DNA from: JANSWP01 sp041941305 | Lineage (GTDB): Bacteria; Bacteroidota; Bacteroidia; Chitinophagales; Saprospiraceae | Direction: 5' to 3' | NCBI GenBank assembly: GCA_041941305.1 | Contig: JBGTQJ010000053.1 | Span: forward strand, 1-64,000 | Length of the DNA stretch: 64,000 nucleotides | Shown here: piece by piece, positions 48,835 through 58,322 of the stretch | How the letters are laid out: each line of letters opens with the position of its first letter | How positions within the stretch are numbered: position 1 is the stretch's first letter | Notes under the pieces: model-generated | What the model was told of the DNA's origin: nothing | Seen by the model: the letters and a program-made list of their open reading frames with translations, nothing else | Database searches by the model: none | Program-made: the position numbers and the translations under genes

Positions 48835-51800
48835 TTACTTTACAAGCATTCTTCCTTGTTCCATAAAAATGCCATCTACTTCCAATGCGATCAAATAATA
48901 CCCCGATACAAGGTCATTTCGCTTTAGCACATAACTTTGATTCATACCCCTGGCAAGTGGAATTCTTCTAACTACTATCCCTGCCACATTTACCACATTC
49001 AAATAGGCTTCCTCGACATTTTCAGGGATATCAAATTGAATGTGAGTCTCTTCTGACCAGGGATTCGGTTGACAGGGGTATAATTTCACCAAATTTTCCG
49101 TGTGACTCTTTTCTGAAAGTTGAATTTCCAGTGCTTCCTGGCTATTTTGGAATGCAAGCGCAGGGATGGTGCTTTGCGACAACCAGATTTCGGCATTTGC
49201 CAAACCCGTTTTTTTAGTGAAAACTAAACTGAACAAAATGGTTTCGGCATCGGCTGAAAGTGTCTGTGTACTGCTCCACATCATCGGTAATTGTCCATTC
49301 GCCAGTTGGTTTCGACTGAATTGAATGGCTTCCTTTTCCAATAATCCGGATTGAATTTCTTCAAATTCCAAAGTGGAGGCATCGAATGAAAAAGCCAATT
49401 GACCGGAGCTAATATCCTGAAAATCAGGAGAATAAAAATCCAGTTGCCAAGTTCCGTTTTTGGTTAATTCTGTTTTTTCGACTATCAATTCCAAAGTGCC
49501 TTTGGTATTTCTGTCATCTGTTTCGCTGGTTTTCAGATTGGCATCGCCATCCAGATCGCCTACTTTGATAGTCCAGAAATCCTGGTCTTCCAAATCGCCT
49601 GAAATATCCTGATGCTCAATAATTTCTGAAAAAACGGGTACATCAAAATCTGGTGTTAGGGGTAGCGGTGCATCTGCTTTTGGGACAAACCTCCAGGAAG
49701 TATTATTTGGAATTGGTTCTGTTGGGTCAAGGATGATAAATGCCAAATCATCAATATCTGCTTTTGAAATGAAACCGTCATTATTGACATCTGCCGAAAT
49801 TTTTTGCCACCAGGTGGTAAAATCTGTAGTTCCATCCCATATACTATTTAATGCATTATAATCATTGGAGGTAATGTTGAGACCCCAGTTGACATCATAA
49901 ACGGGTTCAATGCTGAGGTCACTTCCCGGCAATAAATCCGGAATGAAGTATTCGCCAAGGTCATTTGTAATAGCTGTAGGTGCAGCACCTCCCGGGTTGG
50001 GCAAAACCCATGCAGTCACTTCCACATCTTGCTTGCCGCCTCCGGTCACTTTTTCTATTTTTCCGGAAAGGTTGGTGTATTCATCAATACAAATTTCTGC
50101 TCCCTTCGGAAATACGACCAGAGGAACCTGATAATCACCAACACACTGGAAAGCGACAGGAGGAACGGGGGTATCATTTAAAACCAGATAAGTACAGGTG
50201 CCAGGAATGCCAACGAGCTGAATTTGAACATAAAAAAGAATAGTGCTGTCGGCAATGCTGATACATTCTCCTGTACAAGACCACAAAATTCTGGCTTCTT
50301 CATCATCGACTATTTTGATGAAATCACCTCCTACTGTCAAACCATCTACCTCTACAATTTTTGCCACATTGGCATCTAAAGAAGCGATGGTCATTTGAAA
50401 ACTGCTGATATTGTCAAAATTCTGAACAGTCACAGGAATTGAAATGATGGTTCCGCTGGCGCCGCTGGTATCTTCAAAACAGAAACCAATGCGCCGGTCT
50501 GTTTCCAGAATCGTTTGGCTACCTGCGGCAAACCCCTTGTATTCAGTAGGGAAATGAACTGCCCGCAGGCTGCGCCGAGGCAAATTATCGGGATATTCAT
50601 CCACCCATGTATTGCCGCCATCAAATGTGCGGCGCAAAAAGCCAGCACCATTTCCCCAACCTGCTGCCCAACCATTTTGGCTATTTGTAAAGTGAATGCT
50701 CAACAGTTCATCTCCTGCCCAAAAGGTATCCCAGCTAATGCCTCCATCAGTAGTACTCAGTGAAATTCCATGCCCTCCAATAATTCCGAAGTTGTCATTT
50801 ACAAAAAAGACATCTGCAAAAGTAGGGTAAGTATCCGGTGCAACCTCAACATAATCGACTTGCCAGTTTTGTCCCCCATCTTCTGTATAGCCGATAAATC
50901 CAGCATCACCAACAATCCAGCCTTTGTCAGGGGTGATGAAATGAACGCCTTGTAAACAAACATTCGTGATAGAATCCAAAGCAAACCAGGAAGTACCGCC
51001 ATTGGTCGTTTTCAAAACGCCACCTCCTTCCTGTACCGCGTATCCCACAGTCGTATTTCCTTCCGAAAAATGAATGTCATAGACTGTGCCTGCAGGTCCT
51101 GATATTGCAGAAGGATACCAGTTGAAGCCTCCGTCTTCAGTTTTCATAATGAGCGGTGTCCCTCCAAGGAAACCGACATTATTGTCTACAAAATGAGTTG
51201 CATAAAAAGTGCTGTTTTGATAAATAGAGGGAATATTTGTGTTGAGCCAGCTTGCACCACCATCTTGTGAAAGATAGGCTGCACCTCGCCTTCCACAAAC
51301 CATGACCTTGTTTTCATCTATTCCAAAGATGTCTTGAAATTCATCACAAAAACCAATAGTCCCTGTTGGACAAATCCCCCAATCTATTCCCGCATTCTGG
51401 CTTCTGATGAGCATGCCATTTGTGCCGGCTGCAAAGATTCTGTCTGTATCCTCAGCAGAAAGGGCGAGCAATTTGGCACCTTGAGTTTGATACATTGCCG
51501 TCCAGGTTTGCCCACTATCTTCCGTTTTTAAGATTGTTCCTTCCCATGCCGCAATGTAACCTGTACTAGCATTTTTGAAATGAACTGCCGCCAGGTGATT
51601 GTTGACTGGCAAACCTGTGATGGAAGTCGTATCCCAGTTGAGTCCGGCATCATGTGTAATGATTAAGCGACCAAAATCTCCTACGCCATAACCATCATTT
51701 GCTGTTGGAAAATGCAAAGAATTGACACTGTTGAATATCTGTGTACAAATACCCCAGGTTTGTCCGCCGTCAATGGAGGAACAGGTGAGATACAAATTTC

Positions 51801-52350
51801 CTGTAGAGCTGGTCTGTTGTAAAATGAGATGTATGGTATTGGGTCCTGTATTTTCAATTCTAAAAAAGTTGCCGGGAAGTGCTTGTGGTACGGAGTTCCA
51901 GTTCAATCCACCATCTTCGGTTTTGTACAGCAAACCAGAGCTGGTAACGGCATAGCCTTCCAAGTTGTCGTGAAAATCTACATCTAAAAAATAATGAGGT
52001 TCATTCAATTGTTCTTCCCAGCTTGCGCCTCCGTCGGTTGTTCTCAAAATTACATATTGCCCGGTGGCGATGCCTATATTCTCATCAAAAAAATAGAGAT
52101 CATAAATGATGCGATTATCGGGAGTGGGGATTTCTTCCCAACTCGAACCTCCGTCATTGGAGCGGAGAATGAATCCCGCATTATTATCTCCACCGGCTGC
52201 TACAATAACATTGTCGCTGGCAGCTTGAATGGTGCGAATGTTTTTGCAGTTGCTTTCTCCTTCATTGATAAAGTTCCAGCTTTGAGCAAGGTTTTGGGAG
52301 CATAAAAAGCTCATAAAGCAAAATATCAAAGAGAATAATTTTTTCATCAT
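48835..52350 (-). CDS. Large T9SS protein with Ycf48-like BNR repeats, dockerin and cohesin-like domains
   Basis: 1171 residues: a signal peptide, then about twelve BNR/Ycf48-type repeats ('IIYDLYFFDENIGIATG...ILRTTDGGASWEE', 'VFFVNDNFGIIGGHGISLSTTDGGISWDTFW') forming one or two beta-propellers (about 30-640). Then come an Ig-like region with a cohesin-like fold (about 640-750), a Cna-B-like stretch, a dockerin-like calcium motif ('SADVNNDGFISKADIDDLAFIIL', about 880), a second cohesin-like fold (about 980-1080) and a type A sorting domain ('LYPCQPNPWSEE...'). It is likely a surface scaffold or sensor; no enzyme motif. It stands alone on the minus strand. Confidence 0.88.
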   Translation of the reverse strand: MMKKLFSLIFCFMSFLCSQNLAQSWNFINEGESNCKNIRTIQAASDNVIVAAGGDNNAGFILRSNDGGSSWEEIPTPDNRIIYDLYFFDENIGIATGQYVILRTTDGGASWEEQLNEPHYFLDVDFHDNLEGYAVTSSGLLYKTEDGGLNWNSVPQALPGNFFRIENTGPNTIHLILQQTSSTGNLYLTCSSIDGGQTWGICTQIFNSVNSLHFPTANDGYGVGDFGRLIITHDAGLNWDTTSITGLPVNNHLAAVHFKNASTGYIAAWEGTILKTEDSGQTWTAMYQTQGAKLLALSAEDTDRIFAAGTNGMLIRSQNAGIDWGICPTGTIGFCDEFQDIFGIDENKVMVCGRRGAAYLSQDGGASWLNTNIPSIYQNSTFYATHFVDNNVGFLGGTPLIMKTEDGGFNWYPSAISGPAGTVYDIHFSEGNTTVGYAVQEGGGVLKTTNGGTSWFALDSITNVCLQGVHFITPDKGWIVGDAGFIGYTEDGGQNWQVDYVEVAPDTYPTFADVFFVNDNFGIIGGHGISLSTTDGGISWDTFWAGDELLSIHFTNSQNGWAAGWGNGAGFLRRTFDGGNTWVDEYPDNLPRRSLRAVHFPTEYKGFAAGSQTILETDRRIGFCFEDTSGASGTIISIPVTVQNFDNISSFQMTIASLDANVAKIVEVDGLTVGGDFIKIVDDEEARILWSCTGECISIADSTILFYVQIQLVGIPGTCTYLVLNDTPVPPVAFQCVGDYQVPLVVFPKGAEICIDEYTNLSGKIEKVTGGGKQDVEVTAWVLPNPGGAAPTAITNDLGEYFIPDLLPGSDLSIEPVYDVNWGLNITSNDYNALNSIWDGTTDFTTWWQKISADVNNDGFISKADIDDLAFIILDPTEPIPNNTSWRFVPKADAPLPLTPDFDVPVFSEIIEHQDISGDLEDQDFWTIKVGDLDGDANLKTSETDDRNTKGTLELIVEKTELTKNGTWQLDFYSPDFQDISSGQLAFSFDASTLEFEEIQSGLLEKEAIQFSRNQLANGQLPMMWSSTQTLSADAETILFSLVFTKKTGLANAEIWLSQSTIPALAFQNSQEALEIQLSEKSHTENLVKLYPCQPNPWSEETHIQFDIPENVEEAYLNVVNVAGIVVRRIPLARGMNQSYVLKRNDLVSGYYLIALEVDGIFMEQGRMLVK

Positions 52351-52467
52351 AATTGAATTGAATAGATGGTTGCCTCCAATCCTTGAACGACTGACAGCAC
52401 AACAATCGGTTGAAGTGTAGGGGGTTGTGTGATAGATTCCGTCGCCGCAGAATTTTCTTACATCGTT

Positions 52468-53028
52468 TTATCGCGGCTCTAAAGGTCTGCAGTTTAAATC
52501 AACGTTCACCTCTACAACTTTGGCAATTTTAGGTGTCAAAATTGTAGGAATTCGGACATCAAATTCAGACAGTGTGAGCGGGAAGGCGGCTTTTACAATC
52601 AGTTTGTTATTTGACCTGGTCAAAGTGCCTTTTATGCGCATTTTCTGGCTTTTACCATGAAAGGTCATCAAACCTTCGACTTCGACATGTCGCGTTCCGC
52701 TCCAGTTTTCTGGAAGGGCATTGGGATGAAGCAAGCATCCTGAAAAACTGACCATTGGATACACATCAGCGTGCACAAAATCTGTATTGAAATGCTCCTG
52801 CATCAAGCTATTTTCAAATCGGAACTGCTGCATTTCAAATGTTATCTGCACGCTGCCGGAGTTTAAATCAACAATTCCGGAGATATGGCGATTGACTGCT
52901 GAAATTGTGGAAATGGGGGCTTCTGAAAGAAAACTTACAAATCCACTTTGTACTTGCATGGGCTGTTGGGCAGAAACAAAAGCCTGCCAGCCCAGCCAAA
53001 GACTGAGTAAAAGGATTATCTTTTTCAT
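52468..53028 (-). CDS. YceI family lipid-binding-type protein
   Basis: 186 residues from the ATG at 53028: a signal peptide (to about residue 21, FVSAQ) and a YceI-like beta-barrel ('GFVSFLSEAPISTISAVNRHISGIVDLNSGSVQITFEMQQFRFENSLMQEHFNTDFVHADVYPMVSFSG...LMTFHGKSQKMRIKGTL'). YceI proteins hold a polyisoprenoid or similar lipid in the barrel and act in the periplasm. A Cys near the end (NCRPLEPR) is unusual. A copy of the candidate sigma promoter (53522-53549) faces it about 490 bp upstream, past a 79-bp inverted repeat. Confidence 0.88.
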   Translation of the reverse strand: MKKIILLLSLWLGWQAFVSAQQPMQVQSGFVSFLSEAPISTISAVNRHISGIVDLNSGSVQITFEMQQFRFENSLMQEHFNTDFVHADVYPMVSFSGCLLHPNALPENWSGTRHVEVEGLMTFHGKSQKMRIKGTLTRSNNKLIVKAAFPLTLSEFDVRIPTILTPKIAKVVEVNVDLNCRPLEPR

Positions 53029-53097
53029 AAGGAAAGTCTTTTTAGTGTCTGGCACGGCCTAATGCCGGGCAGACGGGTTATTAGTATTTTTGCAATA

Positions 53098-53176
53098 AGA
53101 CCTGCCAGGTTTCTTTATGGAATAAAGTCTATTATTTAAATTCTAACTGTGAGTTAGCTTAAAACCTGGCAGGTCT
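53098..53176. repeat. Inverted repeat element, 15-bp arms
   Basis: AGACCTGCCAGGTTT and AAACCTGGCAGGTCT flank a 49-base centre that includes GGAATAAAGTCTATT, a match to one end of MITE family B. Probably another small non-autonomous element. The region 53177-53521 shows no recognisable gene. Confidence 0.6.
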
Positions 53177-53521
53177 AGTCAACCAACCTGGAGTGATTTT
53201 GAACTGAAATAAAAAGGTAGTCGAAACGAATGGAATTGCACAAAGTGCTGAAGCAAATAATTCGGTGTCATAGGCGTAATATTTAGATTTTTGGATGTTT
53301 GTATTCCGAATATTATCCTGCAAATTGATATGATTTTGAAATTATTGTCCATAATAGTTTGTGAATAGTTCCTGAATTGTGGTAAAAAGCCAAATTTTGA
53401 AAAATATGCCATTTGCATCAAAAATTGGGTTGTTTACAACAGTTCAGTCCGTTTACTTCAAAATTTGAATTCCTCACAACCGACAAGAAACCTTTTCTAT
53501 AAGTTAACCTATTTACCTTCA

Positions 53522-53549
53522 TATCAGGTGTTTTTGGAAAAGGTTATCA
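53522..53549 (-). promoter_or_regulatory. Candidate ECF promoter, copy 3
   Basis: On the minus strand it reads TGATAACC, 15 bases (TTTTCCAAAAACACC), TGATA, with the same spacing as 54540-54567 and 59786-59813. It points towards the YceI gene, whose start is about 490 bp away, or towards an unrecognised transcript in between. Confidence 0.6.
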
Positions 53550-53581
53550 GTGTATCAAAATTATTTTGAAAAATTTTCTGA

Positions 53582-54496
53582 CTACTTCAGCTCTTTTATA
53601 ACTTCTTTTGGAACTATCCGATTCCTTACATGTCCCCAATTTTGAAAAATACCGATTTGATAAAAGGACTGCGTACCATTCAGATGCCCTTTCAGAAAAA
53701 TGCCGTAACTGATAGCAGTCGAAAAAGGAAGTTCAAGGGTCGTTTTAAAATAAAGCCCGAGGCCAAATTTTTTTTCACCATAATGCACGTCGTAATTGGA
53801 GCCAAAATCAATCAAGCCACTTGATTCGCTTTCCGTAAAATTGGCTTTTGCAGAGTTTATAAAATCCACACCTCCTTCCAAAGTTGCTCTAATCAGAGGG
53901 TTTTTAGCATAAAATACCTTTCCGGCTCCAATGCCATATAAGTGCATTTGGTCGCCTGGACTGGTGCCACACATGAAGAAACACAAGCCTGGATCATAAT
54001 CCGAGGGCAAATTTTCAGAGGGAACTTCGGGTCCGTTGTAATGTAAAGAAAATAGCCAGCCTTTGGGAGTCATCAAAGTTGGGGCAATGTTGAACATTTC
54101 CGATTTTTCAGATCGAATCCTCGCTCTGGCATAGGCAACAGATAAGAATCCATATCGCCCTTCTTTGATGTTTTTTACGACTTCTGGATCTTGTAAATAT
54201 TTTTTTTGGAGAACTTTGCGTTTGCGCCATCCTTTGGTTTCTTTTAACTTTTCTTCCTCTGTTTCCTCCATCAAATCCACTTTCCATCCCGCCGAAAACT
54301 TCACCATTTTGACTTGGTATTTTGACATACTTTCCTCTTCTCCATCTTTCTCAAAATAAAATCGGTTGTTGTCAATGCGTTGTAAATTGACAACCATAGT
54401 GGTTCCGTTCTCGAGAAGCAGGGTATCTTGAGCATCCAGTCTGTTAATGGAACAAATTGCTAAAAAAGCAAAAAAGAAAAGTTTGAGTCGTAGCAT
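53582..54496 (-). CDS. Secreted, probably outer-membrane-associated protein
   Basis: 304 residues: a signal peptide (to about residue 22, RLDAQ), a small domain with 'LLLENGTTMVVNLQRIDNNRFYFEKDGEEESMSKYQVKMVKF' (a form seen in several Bacteroidota secreted proteins), a charged helix (about 75-110), then alternating strands with many aromatic residues ('GRYGFLSVAYARARI', 'GWLFSLHYNG', 'LIRATLEGGVDFINSA', 'FGLGLYFKTTLELPFSTAISYGIFLKGHLNG') like an outer-membrane barrel. No named family is recognised. It has its own copy of the candidate sigma promoter 43 bp upstream (54540-54567), which ties it to the caspase operon. Confidence 0.72.
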   Translation of the reverse strand: MLRLKLFFFAFLAICSINRLDAQDTLLLENGTTMVVNLQRIDNNRFYFEKDGEEESMSKYQVKMVKFSAGWKVDLMEETEEEKLKETKGWRKRKVLQKKYLQDPEVVKNIKEGRYGFLSVAYARARIRSEKSEMFNIAPTLMTPKGWLFSLHYNGPEVPSENLPSDYDPGLCFFMCGTSPGDQMHLYGIGAGKVFYAKNPLIRATLEGGVDFINSAKANFTESESSGLIDFGSNYDVHYGEKKFGLGLYFKTTLELPFSTAISYGIFLKGHLNGTQSFYQIGIFQNWGHVRNRIVPKEVIKELK

Positions 54497-54539
54497 GGTT
54501 TTGAGTTTTATTGGTTTTGAATCAACTCTTTTTCCCTCC

Positions 54540-54567
54540 TATCAGGAAGTATTTAAAAAGGTTATCA
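54540..54567 (-). promoter_or_regulatory. Candidate ECF promoter, copy 2
   Basis: On the minus strand it reads TGATAACC, 15 bases (TTTTTAAATACTTCC), TGATA. The TGATA end is 43 bp before the ATG of the outer-membrane-type protein (54496), a normal distance for a promoter. Confidence 0.7.
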
Positions 54568-54585
54568 CAAGGGGCTTCCCCGCAG

Positions 54586-54740
54586 GGCTGTTAAGTTCTA
54601 CTTGATTTTAAAATAATGAAAATCAAAATGAAAATGAAAATCAAAAATTCCACCTATGACTTTATGAATATTTGGCTTTTTCATTTTTATTTTCATTTAA
54701 ATTTTAATTGAAAATATTCTCAATAGAGAACTTAACAGCC
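54586..54740. repeat. Inverted repeat element, 14-bp ends
   Basis: GGCTGTTAAGTTCT (54586-54599) and AGAACTTAACAGCC (54727-54740) are perfect inverted copies around a 127-base AT-rich centre built of GAAAATCAAAATGAAAAT-like runs. It lies between the M48 gene and the next gene on the minus strand. Probably a MITE-like element. Confidence 0.65.
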
Positions 54741-54754
54741 TTGGGACTTCCTCG

Positions 54755-56356
54755 CTACCGCCAGCCACCCCAAGTCACTACCACCCCATTTTTAATCTTA
54801 AAAAACAATTGCTCTTTGTCGTAGACCATCAGGAGTCCATTCTGTAAAAGATGCTTTCTGGCTTTCCCAAATTTTTTCTCAATCGCCTTGGTGCTCAAAC
54901 CGGGTCTGATGCCTTTGGGAGCTTTGGAGGATTTGTCCTGAGTAAAAAACAAAGTAATATTTTGACTACGCCACTGGCGGTGCAGGGCGATGATGCCATG
55001 ATCTTCTTTTTTGCTTAGAAAGCCAGACTGGTGTTCGTTTTTTGATAGCCCGGAGAGATAAGCCTCTTGTCCCAATTCTTTATCTGAGAAAGTGAGGTCT
55101 TCCAATTGTGGCAAATCCAGTCGATTAGATTTTTGAGCGACCAAATTTTTTATAGAGGCATTATTATTCCCCTCGAGTACCTCCAGGTTGTGTTGCGCAA
55201 TTTCGGCAATATCCTCCAATTGACTTCCCCTGCTATTTGCTGCTTTTCGGAAATAGATTTTGGCTTGAGCATCGTCATTAGTTTGAGCGAAAGCTATTCC
55301 TTGTATGATGTTTAGCAGCGCTTCCTCTTTGGGGTCGGCAGTTTGTCGAAACATCGCTCTGGCACTAACAATGGCTTCTTTTGGTTGTTTTTCCAAAAGC
55401 AAAAAGCACAATTGGTTCAGTTGGGCGGGAAAGAAGTTTGGATTGAGCAGCAGTGCCTGTTTTAAGTGTTGTTGTGCCATTTCTTTCCACTGCCGATGAA
55501 AATCATCCCTTTTCAAAAAGGTTTCCAGCCGCTGCTCATTTGCCAATTCAAAAGGATAGATGAAGCCATCAGTCTTTGAATTTGAGTGACTGGCGACAAA
55601 ATAATGAAGCCAGGTCAAAGCAGCATTGTTGTGAATTGCCGGACTTTCGAGGTGTTCCAATAAATATTTATAATACTGTAAAGCAATTTCATATTCGCCG
55701 ATGGCAAATAAATAGCCTGCCGTTTCGTGCATTGTCCACAATTGTTGGGCAAAGCTCAGGGCTTCCTGTGCACTTTTTTTCCTTTCAGACAATGCTCGAT
55801 AATTGGGTGGCGTACTATGAGTCAAGTTATAGGTCTTATACAAATCATCAAATAAATTTTCCAGCACATTTTCAATTTCAAACCCTGCAAGTAGGGCATA
55901 AAAAGCACCAACTTTGTCTGCCTCCTGCTCTTGAAAATATTGGATGCGATGTTGAGGATTGGCATCAAGCAGAGAGCGCATGCGGTGGTCATCCTTTCCG
56001 TGTTTTTGAAAAAAGTGAGAAAATTCATGTCCAATCACCCATGCCAAAGCAGCCAAAGAATCTTTTTGATTCATGCATACATCGTAGGCTTGTTCTTCCA
56101 AAATGATGATTCCTGCCGGATCATAGCCTGCCATTCTCGATTTTCTTTTGGAAATTTTGAGAACAGGGGGCTGTTTGTAATCACTTCCGGAGGCTTGTAT
56201 TAATTGATTATACACCTCTCGTGCCTGGCAGCATTTGTAATGGTTTTCGGATAGATAGGCCTGGGTAAAACTGTTGGCAGTCCACAGTAGGCAGCATACA
56301 GTGGGCAGCAGATACCTCCGTATTATTTTAAGGTGATATTTAGGATGGTTGTACAT
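54755..56356 (-). CDS. M48-type metallopeptidase with TPR repeats
   Basis: 533 residues with a hydrophobic N-terminal signal (about 12-32). The catalytic part carries 'VIGHEFSHFFQKHG' (HEXXH, H110, E111, H114) and 'EQEADKVGAFYALLAG' (third ligand Glu and Asp), the M48 pattern. A TPR region follows (about 225-420, 'IGEYEIALQYYKYLLEHLESP', 'QLNQLCFLLLEKQPKEAIVSARAMF') and a C-terminal domain resembling an SmpA/OmlA-type fold ('GLSTKAIEKKFGKARKHLLQNGLLMVYDKEQLFFKIKNGVV'). It should act in the envelope on misfolded or regulatory proteins. It starts 9 bp after the caspase gene stop, so it belongs to the sigma/caspase operon. Confidence 0.87.
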   Translation of the reverse strand: MYNHPKYHLKIIRRYLLPTVCCLLWTANSFTQAYLSENHYKCCQAREVYNQLIQASGSDYKQPPVLKISKRKSRMAGYDPAGIIILEEQAYDVCMNQKDSLAALAWVIGHEFSHFFQKHGKDDHRMRSLLDANPQHRIQYFQEQEADKVGAFYALLAGFEIENVLENLFDDLYKTYNLTHSTPPNYRALSERKKSAQEALSFAQQLWTMHETAGYLFAIGEYEIALQYYKYLLEHLESPAIHNNAALTWLHYFVASHSNSKTDGFIYPFELANEQRLETFLKRDDFHRQWKEMAQQHLKQALLLNPNFFPAQLNQLCFLLLEKQPKEAIVSARAMFRQTADPKEEALLNIIQGIAFAQTNDDAQAKIYFRKAANSRGSQLEDIAEIAQHNLEVLEGNNNASIKNLVAQKSNRLDLPQLEDLTFSDKELGQEAYLSGLSKNEHQSGFLSKKEDHGIIALHRQWRSQNITLFFTQDKSSKAPKGIRPGLSTKAIEKKFGKARKHLLQNGLLMVYDKEQLFFKIKNGVVVTWGGWR

Positions 56357-56365
56357 TATTGCAGG

Positions 56366-58258
56366 TTATCTTTGAATAAAATAAAAATCAGCTCCTGGGC
56401 TTTCCTTCAAAGGCTCAAAGGAATGAAGGACGGGTACCTGTCCAATAGAACTGGTAGCTTTAATGCCAAGCATCAAGTCATTCAAATCCACAATGCCATC
56501 CGAATCTCTGGTATTCAGCACTTTCAAGATCTGATTGGTGAATGGAGAATTGGTCATATCTTTCCAGCTATCATAGGAGCCGGTTTTTCTATCAGTAGAA
56601 GTAATGGCTTTGTATGTGTCTTTTTCCATTTCGTAATAAATGCGTTGTTGCATTTCAAGGCTTTTCTCTTCATCCGGAAAATGCCTGACAGGAAGGGGTT
56701 CAAAATCAAAGAAAGACCCACTGTAGCAGGCATCTATCATCAAAAGTATTTTCTGACAAGCCATTTTATCTATTTGTTCTTTCAATTCGCTGTAGGAATA
56801 AAAACTGCGTTTGGTGGAAGCGAATGCTTCGGCGTCGCGTGGGGCGAAGTAGCCATTTTTGAACAATTTGTCATAAGCGCCATGACCTGAAAGAAATATC
56901 AATAGTTGATCATGTGGTGAATACTTTTTTTCTGCATAAGTTCTGATGGCTTCTTCAATTTCGATACCCGTGGGATTGAGCAGATAATCTGTTTCAAAAC
57001 CATATTTCGTTTCCAAAACCTTTCCCATGGCTTCTACATCATTGATGGGATTTTTTAGACTTAGCCATCCGAGATCGTATTCCTGGACAGCAATAAATAA
57101 AGCATAGTCTTTGCCTTTTCTGGAAAAGTCTTCTGGTTCGTACAAAACTTCAATGGTTTTCTCCAGGCTTATTTCTTTCGTTAGATTGTTGACGGAAATG
57201 GCAATTTTATTTTGCTTTTTATTCAGGTTGATTCGTTCATAAAAAGTATTGCCATTTTGTCTGGTTTCCTGAGCAGCGGTGGGGGCTGAAAGGTCATAAA
57301 TGTAATTTTTGAATACATCTCCGGAATCAAAGGGCATCACGGAAAATCGAATTTCTATAGCCCGATCATGAATGACATATTTGTTGCCTTTCATAGGATT
57401 GTCCAAATGATGAGGGCGGTGCAGAATGATTTCTGGATTGACTTCTGGAATAGTGGCAGTAGTTGATTCTAATGGATTTGCAGGGAATGTTTCTTCATCT
57501 ACTATTTCAATTTCGGGAATTTGGTATTGGACAATGAATGTTTTGGCAATTCTTTCCTGGGCTTTTGAAATACTGAGTTCAAAACGGTTGTCTCCTTCCC
57601 GCAAAAGCACTGGATAGCGAAATACATTATTTACATTTTCGAGTTGCGCCAAATTCAGATCAAAGCCATCTACTTTCATATTCAAATTACAGCTATCGGG
57701 AAGAGCGCAGGGAATTTGAAATTTCAGTAAAAAAGTATCGGATTCCCAAACGATGCGATTGCCTTCATCTGGTGCGGGCTGAATCATATTGATTTCAAAT
57801 GGCAAAACGGCTTTGGAAACTGTAATCAATTTTTCTAGGGTATCTATCACCACTTTTTCAATGGTATCTCTTGCCGTGATGACTGGCGGGGTATAGGTAT
57901 CATAATACACATCCAGGCTTTCCAATCTGATGTTGCTGGGTTGTTTGGGGCGATATGCCAAAACTTTAATATCGTTTCTACCTTTTTTCAAAGGCACGTC
58001 GCAGATATAGATTTTGTTTTCTGTGCGAACCGGAGAGGATTCCAGCGTGATATTATCAGGCAAATAATTGGAAACTTTGATGGCATAATTGTCTGGCGGC
58101 TCTATTCTAAAGGCTAATACTAGCATAGAGTCTTGCATTCTGATTTGCTCTCCTGCTCGTGGAGAAAGCAGTTCGATTTTGAAATGCTGTCCGGACAAGT
58201 TTCCAAAGAGAAATATCCAAAACAGAAATAAACAAGAGGTTTTTAAAAGTTGATTCAT
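56366..58258 (-). CDS. Secreted caspase-like (C14) cysteine peptidase
   Basis: 630 residues from the ATG at 58258: a signal peptide (to about residue 23, LSGQ), three Ig-like or invasin-type beta domains (about 25-370), and a C-terminal caspase-fold domain ('YALFIAVQEYD' about 385). It has the His of the dyad in 'IFLSGHG' (H459) and the Cys in 'MIDACYSGSF' (C511). Substrate preference is unknown (bacterial members often cut after Arg or Lys). It is the third gene of an operon: sigma factor, TPR membrane protein, caspase, M48 peptidase. The longer frame to 58417 lacks a signal peptide at its start and is rejected. Confidence 0.9.
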   Translation of the reverse strand: MNQLLKTSCLFLFWIFLFGNLSGQHFKIELLSPRAGEQIRMQDSMLVLAFRIEPPDNYAIKVSNYLPDNITLESSPVRTENKIYICDVPLKKGRNDIKVLAYRPKQPSNIRLESLDVYYDTYTPPVITARDTIEKVVIDTLEKLITVSKAVLPFEINMIQPAPDEGNRIVWESDTFLLKFQIPCALPDSCNLNMKVDGFDLNLAQLENVNNVFRYPVLLREGDNRFELSISKAQERIAKTFIVQYQIPEIEIVDEETFPANPLESTTATIPEVNPEIILHRPHHLDNPMKGNKYVIHDRAIEIRFSVMPFDSGDVFKNYIYDLSAPTAAQETRQNGNTFYERINLNKKQNKIAISVNNLTKEISLEKTIEVLYEPEDFSRKGKDYALFIAVQEYDLGWLSLKNPINDVEAMGKVLETKYGFETDYLLNPTGIEIEEAIRTYAEKKYSPHDQLLIFLSGHGAYDKLFKNGYFAPRDAEAFASTKRSFYSYSELKEQIDKMACQKILLMIDACYSGSFFDFEPLPVRHFPDEEKSLEMQQRIYYEMEKDTYKAITSTDRKTGSYDSWKDMTNSPFTNQILKVLNTRDSDGIVDLNDLMLGIKATSSIGQVPVLHSFEPLKESPGADFYFIQR

Positions 58259-58322
58259 ACGAGTTGTGATTTGCTTTTGGGTTTTTGTGGTGAAGGAAAT
58301 GTGAAAGGTTTTTAGTAATTTA

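Noticed and set aside
53179..53421. 80-codon frame downstream of the third sigma motif
   Set aside because: Composition looks like translated AT-rich intergenic sequence; no export signal or domain. It would be reconsidered if a transcript were found there.
56333..56890. 185-codon frame antisense to the caspase gene
   Set aside because: It overlaps the active-site Cys region of the caspase and shows no domain.
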